DNA from: Massilia rubra
GTDB taxonomy: Bacteria > Pseudomonadota > Gammaproteobacteria > Burkholderiales > Burkholderiaceae_D
Reading direction: 5' to 3'
Length of the DNA: 64,000 bases
Assembly: GCF_011682065.1 (NCBI RefSeq)
Contig: NZ_VUYU01000006.1
Location: 333,245-397,244 of the forward strand
The position numbers and the translations under genes were made by a program. The notes under the pieces were generated by a model. That model worked only from the letters and a program-made list of their open reading frames with translations, searched no databases and had not been told where the DNA came from. Below are positions 55,285-63,284 of this stretch, one piece after another. How positions within the stretch are numbered: the stretch's first letter is position 1; the number at the start of each line of letters is the position of its first letter.

Positions 55285-56201
55285 ACACATTCTCGCCCCT
55301 GCGCCGCTGTGCATTGTTAGCACTCATGGCCCTGTGCGCCGCGCCGGCGCTAGCCCAGCGCAACATCGTCGATGCCGCCAACCGCACCGTCACTGTGCCC
55401 GAACGCCCGCAACGCGTGGTCGCCCTGTCCGAACTCGATCTGGACGCCGTGCTGGCCCTGAAAATCAAGCCCGCCGGCGCCACCAAGGGACGCGGCCAGA
55501 CCGCCATGCCGCGCTACCTCGGCCCCGCAGCAAGCACGATTCCCAGCGCCGGCAATTTTGCCGCGCCCGTGCTCGACCTGGTGGTCGGCATGCAACCCGA
55601 CTTGATCCTTGCCGGCGGCATGAGCGACCCCGAGCTGCTGACCCAACTCGCCAAGATCGCCCCCACCGTCGTCACCTACCAGCCCGGCGAGAACTGGCAG
55701 GCCACGTTTCGCCGCATCGGCACGGTGATGGGCAAGTCGCCCGAGGCCGACGCCTTTCTGGCCGATTACCTGGCCAAAGCCGGCGCGCTGCGCCAGCGCC
55801 TGGGCGAGCGCGCCAACGCCACGGTGAGCGTGGTGCGCTGGAATCCGCAAGGCCCGTCGTACATGCTGCGCGATTCGTTTGCCAGCCTGGTGCTGGCCGA
55901 CCTCAAGATGCGCCGCCCCGCCGCGCAGATGCAGCCCGGCGCCGCGCACTCGCGTCCACTGAGCCTGGAAGCGCTGGCGGCCATCGACGCCGACTGGATC
56001 TTTGTCGGCACCCTGGGCACCAGCGGGCCGGCCAACGACGCCCTGGCGGCGGCGCGCCAGTCGCCGCCATTCCGCCAGCTCGGCGCAGCGCAGCGTAACC
56101 AGGTGCGCGCGGTCGACGGCTCGCTCTGGACCAGTCCCGGCGGCCCGCTGGCCGCCCTGGCGATCCTGGCGGACGTCGACAAAGCCCTGGCCGCGCCTTG
56201 A
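55281..56201 (+). CDS. Ferric-siderophore ABC transporter, periplasmic binding protein (FecB/FepB family)
   Basis: A 306-residue exported protein with a signal peptide ending APALAQ (residue 26). The class III binding-protein segments RTVTVPERPQRVVALSELDL, GMQPDLILAGGMSDPELLTQ and VVTYQPGENWQATFRRIGTV are present. It hands the ferric catecholate to the permease pair encoded next. Four-base overlaps on both sides. Confidence 0.93.
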   Translation: MNTFSPLRRCALLALMALCAAPALAQRNIVDAANRTVTVPERPQRVVALSELDLDAVLALKIKPAGATKGRGQTAMPRYLGPAASTIPSAGNFAAPVLDLVVGMQPDLILAGGMSDPELLTQLAKIAPTVVTYQPGENWQATFRRIGTVMGKSPEADAFLADYLAKAGALRQRLGERANATVSVVRWNPQGPSYMLRDSFASLVLADLKMRRPAAQMQPGAAHSRPLSLEALAAIDADWIFVGTLGTSGPANDALAAARQSPPFRQLGAAQRNQVRAVDGSLWTSPGGPLAALAILADVDKALAAP

Positions 56202-57175
56202 GTCCAGCCGGCCGCATCGCGCTCCTCGCGCCCATCCTGCCGGCATTGCTGCTGGCATCGATGCTGACCGGCGCCGGCGACGCCGGCATGGCCGACCTGC
56301 GCGCCGTGCTGGCCGGCGGCGACAACTCGCCGCTGCAGATGATCGTGCGCGACGTGCGCGCCCCACGCACGCTGGCCGCGCTGCTGGTCGGCGCGGCCCT
56401 CGGCGTGGCCGGCATGCTGATGCAAACCGTTACCCGCAACCGCCTGGCCGAACCTGGCCTGCTCGGCGTGAATGCCGGCGCGGCGCTGGGCGTGGTGGCC
56501 GGCATTACCTGGGCCGGCGCCGAATCCGGGCTGGCCTACCTGCTGTGGGCAGGCGCCGGCGCCCTGCTCGGCAACGCCTGCGTGCTTGGCGTGGCCAACG
56601 CCGGCCGCGGCGCCAGCAGCCCGCTGCGCCTCGTGCTGGCCGGCGTGGCGCTGGGCGCGACCTTTCACGGCCTCAGTTCGGCCATGCTGCTCAGCCAACC
56701 GTCCGGCTACGACCAGTACCGCTTCTGGGTTCTCGGTTCGCTCGCCGGTTCGAACGGCGGCATGCTCCTGCTGGCCGCGCCCTTCATCATTTTCGGATTG
56801 CTGGCCGCGCTGTTCCTGGCGCGCCCGCTGTCGGCCATGCTGCTCGGCGACGACATCGCCCGCTCGCTCGGGCACTCGCCGCGCATGTTGCGCGCCGCCG
56901 TCGCCGTCACCGCCACGCTGCTGACCGGCAGCGCGGTCGCCCTGACCGGGCCGATCGCCTTTCTGGGCTTGCTGGCGCCCTTCCTGGCGCGCGCGCTGGC
57001 GCAGGGACTGGCGGCGCAACTGGCCGCATCGGCCTGGGTCGGCGCGATTGTACTGCTGTTCGCCGACCTGGGGGCGCGCCTGGTGGCGCAGCCGTTCGAA
57101 ACGCCGATCAGCGTGCTCACCGCCCTGCTCGGCGCACCGCTGCTGGTGTGGCTGGCGCGCGGGAGCGCTAGATGA
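56198..57175 (+). CDS. Ferric-siderophore ABC transporter permease 1 (FecC/FepD family)
   Basis: A 325-residue permease beginning on TTG at 56198, which overlaps the preceding TGA; later ATGs would remove the first membrane helix. BtuC-type landmarks: VRAPRTLAALLVGAALGVAG, TVTRNRLAEPGLLGVNAGAA, FWVLGSLAGSNGG and VALTGPIAFLGLLAPFLARA. It pairs with the next gene product to form the channel. Confidence 0.92.
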   Translation: MSPAGRIALLAPILPALLLASMLTGAGDAGMADLRAVLAGGDNSPLQMIVRDVRAPRTLAALLVGAALGVAGMLMQTVTRNRLAEPGLLGVNAGAALGVVAGITWAGAESGLAYLLWAGAGALLGNACVLGVANAGRGASSPLRLVLAGVALGATFHGLSSAMLLSQPSGYDQYRFWVLGSLAGSNGGMLLLAAPFIIFGLLAALFLARPLSAMLLGDDIARSLGHSPRMLRAAVAVTATLLTGSAVALTGPIAFLGLLAPFLARALAQGLAAQLAASAWVGAIVLLFADLGARLVAQPFETPISVLTALLGAPLLVWLARGSAR

Positions 57176-58218
57176 TGGCGCCCGAACCAGGCCTCGTCAT
57201 GCTGCGTGGTGGCGCGCTGTCGGTGCTGGTGGCCAGGCGCTCGCTGTACGCCACATTCGCCTTGCTGCTGGCGCTTGCGCTGGCGGTCGCGGTGGCCTTG
57301 TCGGCCGGCCCGGCGTGGCTCATGCCATCGCAGCTACTCGCCGTCTTCGAAGGCGATGCACCCGGTGGCACCCGCCTGATGGTGCTGGAATTTCGCCTGC
57401 CGCGCGTGCTCACCGGGGTGCTGGCCGGCGCCTCGCTCGGTCTTGCCGGGAGCCTGATCCAGACACTCACGCGCAACCGCCTCGCCTCGCCCGACATGCT
57501 CGGCGTGGCCGATGGCGCCATGCTGGGCGTCTTCATGGCCCTCATCGCCGGCACCACCGGCATGCTCGGGCCGTGGTGGGTGGGACCGCTCGGCGCCTTG
57601 GGCGCGGTGGCCCTGCTGCTGTTGGCCAGCGGCCCGCTCGACAGCCGCGGGCACCGCCTGCTGGTGGTCGGCATCGCGATTGCCAGCCTGCTGCGCGCTG
57701 GCGCCGAACTGGTGTTGTCGCAGCAGGAGCTGATGCACGCCAGCGCCCTGTACGCGTGGAGCATCGGAAGCCTGAGCGGGCGCACCTGGGGTTCGGCGCT
57801 GCCGCTGGCCGTCGCCCTGCTCGCGCTGCTGCCGCCGGCGCTGCTGGCCAGCCGCCGCCTGGCGCTGCTGCGTTTTGATCCGGACATCGCAACCAGCCTT
57901 GGCCTGCCGGTGCGCGCCACCCAGTGGCAGGTGCTGCTGTGCGCGGTGCTGCTGGCCGGGATGGCGGTCGGCGTGTGTGGGCCAATCGCCTTCGTGGCGC
58001 TGGCCGCACCGTTCATCGGCGAGAGGCTGGTCGGCTATGGGCGCGGGGCGCTGCTGGCGTCGGCCTTGTCCGGCGCTTTGCTGGTGGCGGCCGCCGACAC
58101 GCTTGGCCGCGTGGTCCTGGGCGACGCCGAACTGCCGGTCGGCGTGATCTGCAACCTGCTCGGCGGTCCATTTTTGCTGTACCTGCTCCTTCACGAGCGC
58201 AATGGAGAAACGCAGTAA
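57172..58218 (+). CDS. Ferric-siderophore ABC transporter permease 2 (FecD/FepG family)
   Basis: A 348-residue membrane protein of the FecCD family: FRLPRVLTGVLAGASLGLAG, TLTRNRLASPDMLGVADGAM, YAWSIGSLSGRTW and GVCGPIAFVALAAPFIGERL. It overlaps permease 1 by four bases, and its TAA shares a base with the ATPase start. Confidence 0.92.
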   Translation: MMAPEPGLVMLRGGALSVLVARRSLYATFALLLALALAVAVALSAGPAWLMPSQLLAVFEGDAPGGTRLMVLEFRLPRVLTGVLAGASLGLAGSLIQTLTRNRLASPDMLGVADGAMLGVFMALIAGTTGMLGPWWVGPLGALGAVALLLLASGPLDSRGHRLLVVGIAIASLLRAGAELVLSQQELMHASALYAWSIGSLSGRTWGSALPLAVALLALLPPALLASRRLALLRFDPDIATSLGLPVRATQWQVLLCAVLLAGMAVGVCGPIAFVALAAPFIGERLVGYGRGALLASALSGALLVAAADTLGRVVLGDAELPVGVICNLLGGPFLLYLLLHERNGETQ

Positions 58219-59012
58219 TGGATAAACAAGTGACAGAATTACTTGTGCGCGACCTGCATGCCGGCCATCCGGGACGCGCGGTGCTGCACGGGATCGACCT
58301 GGCGATCGAGCCGGGCAAGGTCACGGCCATCGTCGGCCCGAACGGCTGCGGCAAATCGACCCTGCTGCGCTGCATGGCGCGCCTGCATCGGCCGCAGCAA
58401 GGCAGCATCACGCTCGGCGCGCACGACCTGTGGCAGATGCGCCAGCAACAAGCAGCGCGCAGCCTGGCGATGCTGCCGCAATCGCCGCAGGCGCCCGAGG
58501 GCATTACCGTCAGCGGGCTGGTTCGCTTTGGCCGCCATCCGCACCAGGGCTTGTTCCGCCAGTGGTCGCGCGATGATGAACTGGCGGTGAACGCGGCCAT
58601 GTCGGCCACCGATGTCATCTCGCTGGCGCAGCGCCGGCTCGATCAGTTATCCGGCGGGCAGCGCCAGCGCTGCTGGCTGGCCATGACCCTGGCGCAGGAG
58701 ACGCCGATTTTGCTGCTGGACGAACCCACCAGCATGCTCGATCTGGGGCATCAGGTCGATGTGCTGGACCGCGTGCGCGCGCTGGCCTCGAATGGCCGCG
58801 CGGTGGTCATCGTGCTGCACGACCTGGCCGCGGCGGCGCGCTATGCCGACACCCTGGTGGCCATGCGCGATGGCCGCATTGTCGCCGCCGGTGCGCCGCG
58901 CGACGTGGTCACCCCCGGACTGGTGCGCCAGTTGTATGAACTGGAGGTGGACGTGCTGTTCGCGCCCGGCGACGGTGCGCCGGTGGTGGTGCCGGTCCGG
59001 CGTTTTCACTAG
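58218..59012 (+). CDS. Ferric-siderophore ABC transporter ATPase (FecE/FepC family)
   Basis: A 264-residue ATPase. Walker [13 protein letters not shown], signature [13 protein letters not shown], Walker [15 protein letters not shown] and H-loop [15 protein letters not shown]. The start at 58218 shares a base with the stop of the preceding permease. It completes the importer. Confidence 0.94.
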   Translation: MDKQVTELLVRDLHAGHPGRAVLHGIDLAIEPGKVTAIVGPNGCGKSTLLRCMARLHRPQQGSITLGAHDLWQMRQQQAARSLAMLPQSPQAPEGITVSGLVRFGRHPHQGLFRQWSRDDELAVNAAMSATDVISLAQRRLDQLSGGQRQRCWLAMTLAQETPILLLDEPTSMLDLGHQVDVLDRVRALASNGRAVVIVLHDLAAAARYADTLVAMRDGRIVAAGAPRDVVTPGLVRQLYELEVDVLFAPGDGAPVVVPVRRFH

Positions 59013-59038
59013 TTTTCACTAATCGAACAAGGAACAAG

Positions 59039-59821
59039 ATGGGCAATCAATTCGAAGGCAAGGTCGCACTGGTCAGCGGTGCGGCGCAGGGTATCGGCGC
59101 GGCCGTGGCGCGCAAACTGGCCGCCGGTGGCGCGGCGGTGGCGGTCATCGATGTCAAGGCCGGTGCGGTGGAAGACATGGCGGCCACCTTGCGCGCCAGC
59201 GGCGCCCTGGCCATCGGCATGGCGGTCGATGTGACCGACAGCGCGGCCGTGAACGCGGCGGTGGCGCGCGTGCGGCGCGAGCTGGGCGAGGTCGATGTGC
59301 TGGTCAATGTGGCCGGCATCCTGCGCATGGGGTCCATCCTGGACTACAGCGATGACGACTGGGAGCGCACGTTTGCGGTCAACGCCGGCGGCGTGTTCCG
59401 CCTGTGCCGCGCGGTGGCGGCCGGCATGGTGGAGCGCAAGCGCGGCGCCATCGTGACGGTGGCCTCGAATGCGTCGACGGTGCCGCGCATGCAGATGGGG
59501 GCGTATGCGGCATCAAAAGCGGCGTCCACGCAGTTCACGCGCTGCCTGGGACTGGAGCTTGCGCCGTACGGGATTCGCTGCAATGTGGTCTCGCCGGGAT
59601 CGACCGATACCGAGATGCAGCGCCAGTTATGGAATGGGGCCGATGGCTCGCAAGGCGTCATCAAAGGCTCGCTGGAGACGTTCCGGCTGGGGATTCCGCT
59701 GAAACGGATCGCAACGCCCGAGGATATTGCGGACGCGGTGCTGTACCTGGCGTCGGACGCTGCGCGCCACATCACCATGCACGATCTGAGGATCGATGGC
59801 GGGGCGACGCTGGGAGGTTAA
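59039..59821 (+). CDS. entA: 2,3-Dihydro-2,3-dihydroxybenzoate dehydrogenase (EntA/DhbA)
   Basis: A 260-residue short-chain dehydrogenase making 2,3-dihydroxybenzoate with NAD. The nucleotide motif is [16 protein letters not shown] (TGxxxGxG-type), [10 protein letters not shown] follows, and the catalytic Ser and YxxxK are in [20 protein letters not shown]. The segments [20 protein letters not shown] and MQRQLW are characteristic of EntA. It starts 26 bases after the ATPase gene and is the last gene of the operon. Confidence 0.94.
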   Translation: MGNQFEGKVALVSGAAQGIGAAVARKLAAGGAAVAVIDVKAGAVEDMAATLRASGALAIGMAVDVTDSAAVNAAVARVRRELGEVDVLVNVAGILRMGSILDYSDDDWERTFAVNAGGVFRLCRAVAAGMVERKRGAIVTVASNASTVPRMQMGAYAASKAASTQFTRCLGLELAPYGIRCNVVSPGSTDTEMQRQLWNGADGSQGVIKGSLETFRLGIPLKRIATPEDIADAVLYLASDAARHITMHDLRIDGGATLGG

Positions 59822-59860
59822 AGTGCAGCGACGCTCGGGTGTTACCCAACGATTGGGCGT

Positions 59861-60898
59861 CTACGGAAGAGGATCGGTGTTGGCCGTGTTGGAGTGCAAC
59901 ATCGCTTTGATCCGCCGGATATGGATGTCCGATTGCTCCACACGCTCGGCATAGGATGGGCTGGCGGTGCCTTCCGCCCCCATTTTGACGAGCAGATTCT
60001 TGTTTTCTTCAAACATGCGCAGGGCGACCCACAGGGTTTCCTCCATCTTCGCCGTCTGCTCCGCCAGCAGCGTTGCCACCGTATACGCGTGACCGGTATG
60101 GCAACGGAAGCGCAGATGCTCTCCCACCTTCATTTGCCACAACACGCCACCGCAGCCGGGACAGTTGAACGGCACCTGGGTGCCAAGGAAATCGACCGAT
60201 TCCAGGTCGCTCAAAACGCGCTGGGCGATCTTGGCCTCGACCGCGACATCGGCGGGGACAGCGATTCGAGCTCCCCGCTCGCTCAGCGCGAGCCGGGTCA
60301 GCAAGCTCCCCATCTCCGCCAGCGGCACGCAGTGATCGACCTTGACATGATTGAGCACATTTTGCGGCATGTCCGGATAGGCGGCGTCGGCCGGGTCCTG
60401 GACGACGCAGATTCCGCCGCAGCGCCGGATCACCTCCATGCCGGACGTGCCATCGTCGAGATAGCCGGTGAGGATGACACCGATGACCCGATTCCCGAAT
60501 TCGACGGCGGCGGAACGGAACAAGGGATCGATCGCGGGCCGCGCCCGGTTTTCGCGCGCGCCTTTGGTTGCCAGGGTTTTGCCTTGCGAGATCATCAGAT
60601 GGTGATCCGGCTGCGCCAGATAAACATAGCCGCTCTTGATGACGCCATGCTGTACCGCTTGTTTGCAGGGCAAATTCCCCTTGTCGGCGAGCAGGCGCAA
60701 CATCGCTTCGTTCGAGCTTGTCGCCGCCATGTGTTGGACGATCAGGATCGCGGCGGGGAAATCCGCCGGCAGTTGCGCAACGAGGAGGCACAGCGCGCTT
60801 TGTCCGCCGGCGGAAGTACCGATGACGATGATCGGGAAGTCGCTCCGACCCGTCGCAGAAACTGGGTTCACCGTCTTTTTGGTGGATGGTGCCGTCAT
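59861..60898 (-). CDS. Stand-alone CheB-type methylesterase with zinc-ribbon-like tail
   Basis: A 345-residue protein from the ATG at 60898, with AGGAATTTC upstream. The CheB catalytic domain covers about 20-210 with Ser29 (GTSAGG), His56 (VQHM) and Asp149 (GYLDDGTSG). There is no N-terminal receiver domain, so it is not regulated by CheA in the usual way. The C-terminal third has a CPGCGG motif followed by RFRCHTGHAY, a Cys/His-rich unit often appended to such CheB-like proteins, then a helical tail. No methyltransferase or chemoreceptor gene is adjacent. Confidence 0.9.
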   Translation of the reverse strand: MTAPSTKKTVNPVSATGRSDFPIIVIGTSAGGQSALCLLVAQLPADFPAAILIVQHMAATSSNEAMLRLLADKGNLPCKQAVQHGVIKSGYVYLAQPDHHLMISQGKTLATKGARENRARPAIDPLFRSAAVEFGNRVIGVILTGYLDDGTSGMEVIRRCGGICVVQDPADAAYPDMPQNVLNHVKVDHCVPLAEMGSLLTRLALSERGARIAVPADVAVEAKIAQRVLSDLESVDFLGTQVPFNCPGCGGVLWQMKVGEHLRFRCHTGHAYTVATLLAEQTAKMEETLWVALRMFEENKNLLVKMGAEGTASPSYAERVEQSDIHIRRIKAMLHSNTANTDPLP

Positions 60899-61132
60899 GA
60901 AATTCCTATGGATCGCCAATGCGGGGGTGCCGTCAGGAATGATGCCATACATGACGCGGCGGCGGCGCGCACGAGCGCGGTGATGCCTGCGCATGCGGGC
61001 AGATCGTGGAGCGCTGGCAGTGACCGCAATACTCCACCTGAGATTTTGAACATTGATATATATCAAACCCTTCTCATTTCCAGCCTTCATGATTCTCCTG
61101 CCACAATTGGTCGCGATCAACAGGAGAAATGA
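60899..61132. other. Intergenic region between the CheB-type gene and small genes
   Basis: No gene is visible. GC falls towards the right (ttgatatatatcaaacccttctc), marking the beginning of the accessory segment. Confidence 0.4.
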
Positions 61133-61420
61133 ATGCAGGGCATGGTTACGCGAGAACGGCTTCAGCGCGAAGGATTCCAGCCGGAAGCACAACCCCACAA
61201 CGGAACAGACAACCCGGCCCGCAATCCACGCCGAAAGAGGTGTGGTGGTATGTGCCAGAAATGGAGGGATCGTGTGCCTGGAAACGGCGCTACGGCGTAC
61301 CGTAACCCTGACGACGCAATTGAAAATGCCGGCGAAGGCGGCGGCAACCGCACAATCTCTCTTGGGTATCTACTCCGACGCAAAATTCGCGCCATTCATC
61401 CTCTTGCCATGATCCCATGA
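61133..61420 (+). CDS. Doubtful small ORF, 95 aa, Arg/Gly/Asn-rich
   Basis: An ATG at 61133 has an excellent AGGAG six bases upstream, and the frame runs 95 codons (MQGMVTRERLQREGFQPEAQ). The composition is arginine-, proline- and asparagine-rich with no domain I recognise, and the overlapping frame on the same strand is also partly open. The ribosome-binding site is the only real support. Another ATG four bases upstream opens a 58-residue frame. Confidence 0.3.
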   Translation: MQGMVTRERLQREGFQPEAQPHNGTDNPARNPRRKRCGGMCQKWRDRVPGNGATAYRNPDDAIENAGEGGGNRTISLGYLLRRKIRAIHPLAMIP

Positions 61421-61626
61421 AGACCCTTACCTGCGAATTTTGGCGTGATGTGGCTGTGATCTGTGTCGTGGTGCTGGTCGAATGTAGCGCCTTTTGGCTC
61501 TGGCTGCATACCTACTACCGCCACCGGATGCCGGAGGTCCTTCAAGACTGGGCGCCAGTGTTTATATTTGTCGTCACCACTTGGTTCTTCATCGCGCATC
61601 GCCTCAAAAACCCTCCGCAGGAATAG
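61417..61626 (+). CDS. Small two-helix membrane protein
   Basis: A 69-residue protein with two clear hydrophobic helices, about 12-29 (VAVICVVVLVECSAFWLWL) and 46-61 (WAPVFIFVVTTWFFIAH), separated by a short loop with HTYYRHRMPEVLQD and ending in a basic tail. There is no clear ribosome-binding site; the start overlaps the doubtful upstream frame by four bases. Function unknown. Confidence 0.6.
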   Translation: MKTLTCEFWRDVAVICVVVLVECSAFWLWLHTYYRHRMPEVLQDWAPVFIFVVTTWFFIAHRLKNPPQE

Positions 61627-61627
61627 G

Positions 61628-61937
61628 TCAGGGAATCGGCTCGATGTGGCGAGTGAACTCCGCGTAAGTCAGGCCACCTTGTCCTCGCTGTTTGCACGCT
61701 GCGGCTTCCTTCATGCGCAACTCCGGGCGGTCTCCTGTCGGGAAATGGCGGAAGCGACACATTCCAGTGACAAAAGCCTCTTCGGGTTGAATGTTGTAAC
61801 TTATCGTGCGAATGCGCCAGCGCACCTGATCGAGCAACTTTATTGATTGGTGGCATGATGTGGCTCGTCAGGTCTTTATGTTCACCTCGGGCCGAAAGCT
61901 CCACTTTGGTCTTGATCAAATTGTCCTTATCTGGCAT
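61628..61937 (-). pseudogene. Integron-type tyrosine recombinase, N-terminal fragment with frameshift
   Basis: From 61937 the minus strand reads MPDKDNLIKTKVELSARGEH. After a frameshift near 61840 it continues KLLDQVRWRIRTISYNIQPE, EAFV, then RFRHFPTGDRPELRM. The LLDQVRxRIRxxxYxIxxEEAFV pattern is the hallmark N-terminus (SAM-like arm-binding domain) of integron integrases. The catalytic C-terminal domain (RHRHY residues) is absent; the frame ends at 61628 beside the small membrane-protein gene. It would point away from a cassette array lying to the right, as integron integrases do. Confidence 0.6.
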
Positions 61938-62216
61938 GTTAACGTTTTTGAAACGTCCATATAGCGGCCACTTTACATCGGCGGGCGGTCAGTATGGTTC
62001 GAACGGTAGCTCAGAACTTGGCGCTTCAGCTGGCGGCAAATCGGGTTGCGTAGATTCGATGATGCTTTTACCCGCGCGGTTTACCTCCTGTGGTGATGGT
62101 CGCCGTTTTGGCAGTGGGACGCGCAGTGCACGAACTTGGGTCGGCTCATTATTCTTTGCTGCTTAGGTGATGTGGTTTCGGTACGCGCTGGGTTCGTTTG
62201 AAATGAACGGCTATTT
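61938..62216. other. Intergenic, possible former attI or cassette remnant
   Basis: Between the integrase remnant and the first attC-like site I see no supportable gene. If this is an integron the attI site and perhaps a decayed cassette should be here, but I could not identify a clear GTTRRRY core. Confidence 0.3.
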
Positions 62217-62274
62217 GTCCAACAATGCAGTCAACTGGACTTCTTCAAGCTGCGCGTTCGGCAGCTAGTTATCT
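62217..62274 (+). repeat. Degenerate attC-like site
   Basis: GTCCAAC (62217-62223) fits the attC R'' consensus RYYYAAC. It is followed by AATGCAGTCAA, very like the AATTCGTTCAA common next to that box, and by a short stem (AGCTGC, 62248-62253, with GCAGCT, 62261-62266). The expected GTTRRRY at the other end is only GTTATCT. It may be a decayed integron cassette boundary. Confidence 0.35.
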
Positions 62275-62338
62275 GTCACGTATCGTTCGAGTACCCTCCG
62301 CGAAGTCGTATTTCAAACTTTTCTTGAAAGGTTTAACT

Positions 62339-62701
62339 ATGAACGTTTTCACAAAAATCAGTCTCTTGACCGCAATAGTCACATTAGCCTGCGGTTGCCA
62401 AAGTATGACGCAACCGCAGACTTGTCCTCCCGGATCATCCGCTCTGAATGGAATAGGTGAAGACAAATCGGATGGAAATGCCTCGGCGAAGATTGAGACG
62501 CCGGACGGTGGCTTCAAGCTTGATGTTGTCGATGAAAAAGTCATTCCCATCAAGGCTACTGCGGAGGTTAAAGCTTCTATTTCTCGGTCTATGAAAACGG
62601 CCTGTCTAAATGAGGCGATTGTCAAATCAATAGCCGCCAGTCCTGAGCGCTGGGTATTCAAGCTTAAATCGGATGGCTCCTATGAACTATCGGCCAAGTA
62701 G
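62339..62701 (+). CDS. Lipoprotein of unknown function (paralogue 1)
   Basis: A 120-residue lipoprotein. The signal MNVFTKISLLTAIVTLACGC contains the lipobox LACG-C, with acylation at Cys20. The mature part has ASAKIETPDGGFKLDVVDEK and a conserved tail KTACLNEAIVKSIAASPERW VFKLKSDGSYEL. That tail is matched by the next gene product. AAAGG lies before the start. GC is well below the core genome, as expected for a captured cassette. Confidence 0.7.
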   Translation: MNVFTKISLLTAIVTLACGCQSMTQPQTCPPGSSALNGIGEDKSDGNASAKIETPDGGFKLDVVDEKVIPIKATAEVKASISRSMKTACLNEAIVKSIAASPERWVFKLKSDGSYELSAK

Positions 62702-63068
62702 TTCTTGTGCAATGGGCGTCACGATAGTGACCTTATTTTCAGCATGCGCCACTGAGCCACCGTGTGGAAAATTTAGTGTTCCCTTGCATGGTTCCGTTGT
62801 TACCTCAAACTCCGGTGTTATCGGGGTTCGTGTTAACAGCGGAGGACTTGAGCATCAGCAGCCCGTAATAGCAGTTGACGGGAATGCGGTTCTTGCGAAC
62901 TCCAGGATGGAGACGCTATGTGTCTCAGAATCATTTGCAAAAGTTATTGCGCTGCATCCTGATCAATTCGTAATTAAGACAAATGAAAACGGCCAAGTGA
63001 GCATTGATCTAAAGGATTCGCCTGGGCTGCCAAAGCTTCCTAAGTTGCCAAGTTTAAATGAGCTCTAA
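62682..63068 (+). CDS. Lipoprotein of unknown function (paralogue 2)
   Basis: About 128 residues from the ATG at 62682, overlapping the preceding gene by 20 bases; ATGs at 62673 and 62712 are alternatives. A lipobox LFSA-C follows MGVTIVTLF. The tail METLCVSESFAKVIALHPDQ, FVIKTNENGQVSI aligns with KTACLNEAIVKSIAASPERW, VFKLKSDGSYEL of the upstream lipoprotein, so the two arose by duplication. The C-terminus is Pro/Lys/Leu-rich (GLPKLPKLPSLNEL). The stop lies inside the attC-like site, as usual for cassette genes. Confidence 0.65.
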   Translation: MNYRPSSSCAMGVTIVTLFSACATEPPCGKFSVPLHGSVVTSNSGVIGVRVNSGGLEHQQPVIAVDGNAVLANSRMETLCVSESFAKVIALHPDQFVIKTNENGQVSIDLKDSPGLPKLPKLPSLNEL

Positions 63069-63120
63069 CTCATCATTCCATCGGGCTGCCTTAGGCAGTC
63101 CCGGAATGCAAACGTTAAGC
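63063..63120 (+). repeat. attC-like recombination site (59-base-element type)
   Basis: 58 bases, from CTCTAAC (near RYYYAAC) at 63063-63069 to GTTAAGC (an exact GTTRRRY) at 63114-63120. Between them is an imperfect hairpin, CATTCC-atc-GGG-CTGCC / GGCAG-t-CCC-GGAATG with a TTA loop. The few unpaired bases on one side are what integron integrases need to recognise the folded strand. It overlaps the stop codon of the second lipoprotein gene. Confidence 0.6.
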
Positions 63121-63284
63121 GTATATGCAACTGCTCTGATACTTGGACACGCGTGACGGTACCCCCCACACTGTGTGACGGTAGGTGATCACTGTTGTTT
63201 CCAATAGCCGGAGGCCGGCACGCAAGCCGGCCCAATTAGCGAGAACGACGTCAGCGACTGGAATGCCTGAAAAATTCATGAATG
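63121..63284. other. Intergenic, no gene seen
   Basis: A short direct repeat GTGACGGTA occurs at about 63153 and 63174 around ccccccacactgt. A gccgg-rich stretch with weak symmetry (gccggaggccggcacgcaagccggc) lies at about 63210-63235. No gene or clear terminator. Confidence 0.4.

Noticed and set aside
61396..61599. 67-codon minus frame opposite the small membrane protein
   Set aside because: The plus-strand reading gives two clean transmembrane helices; the minus reading has no protein character.
61843..62166. 107-codon plus frame over the integrase remnant
   Set aside because: It overlaps the recognisable integrase-like N-terminus on the other strand and is Ser/Gly-rich without a ribosome-binding site.
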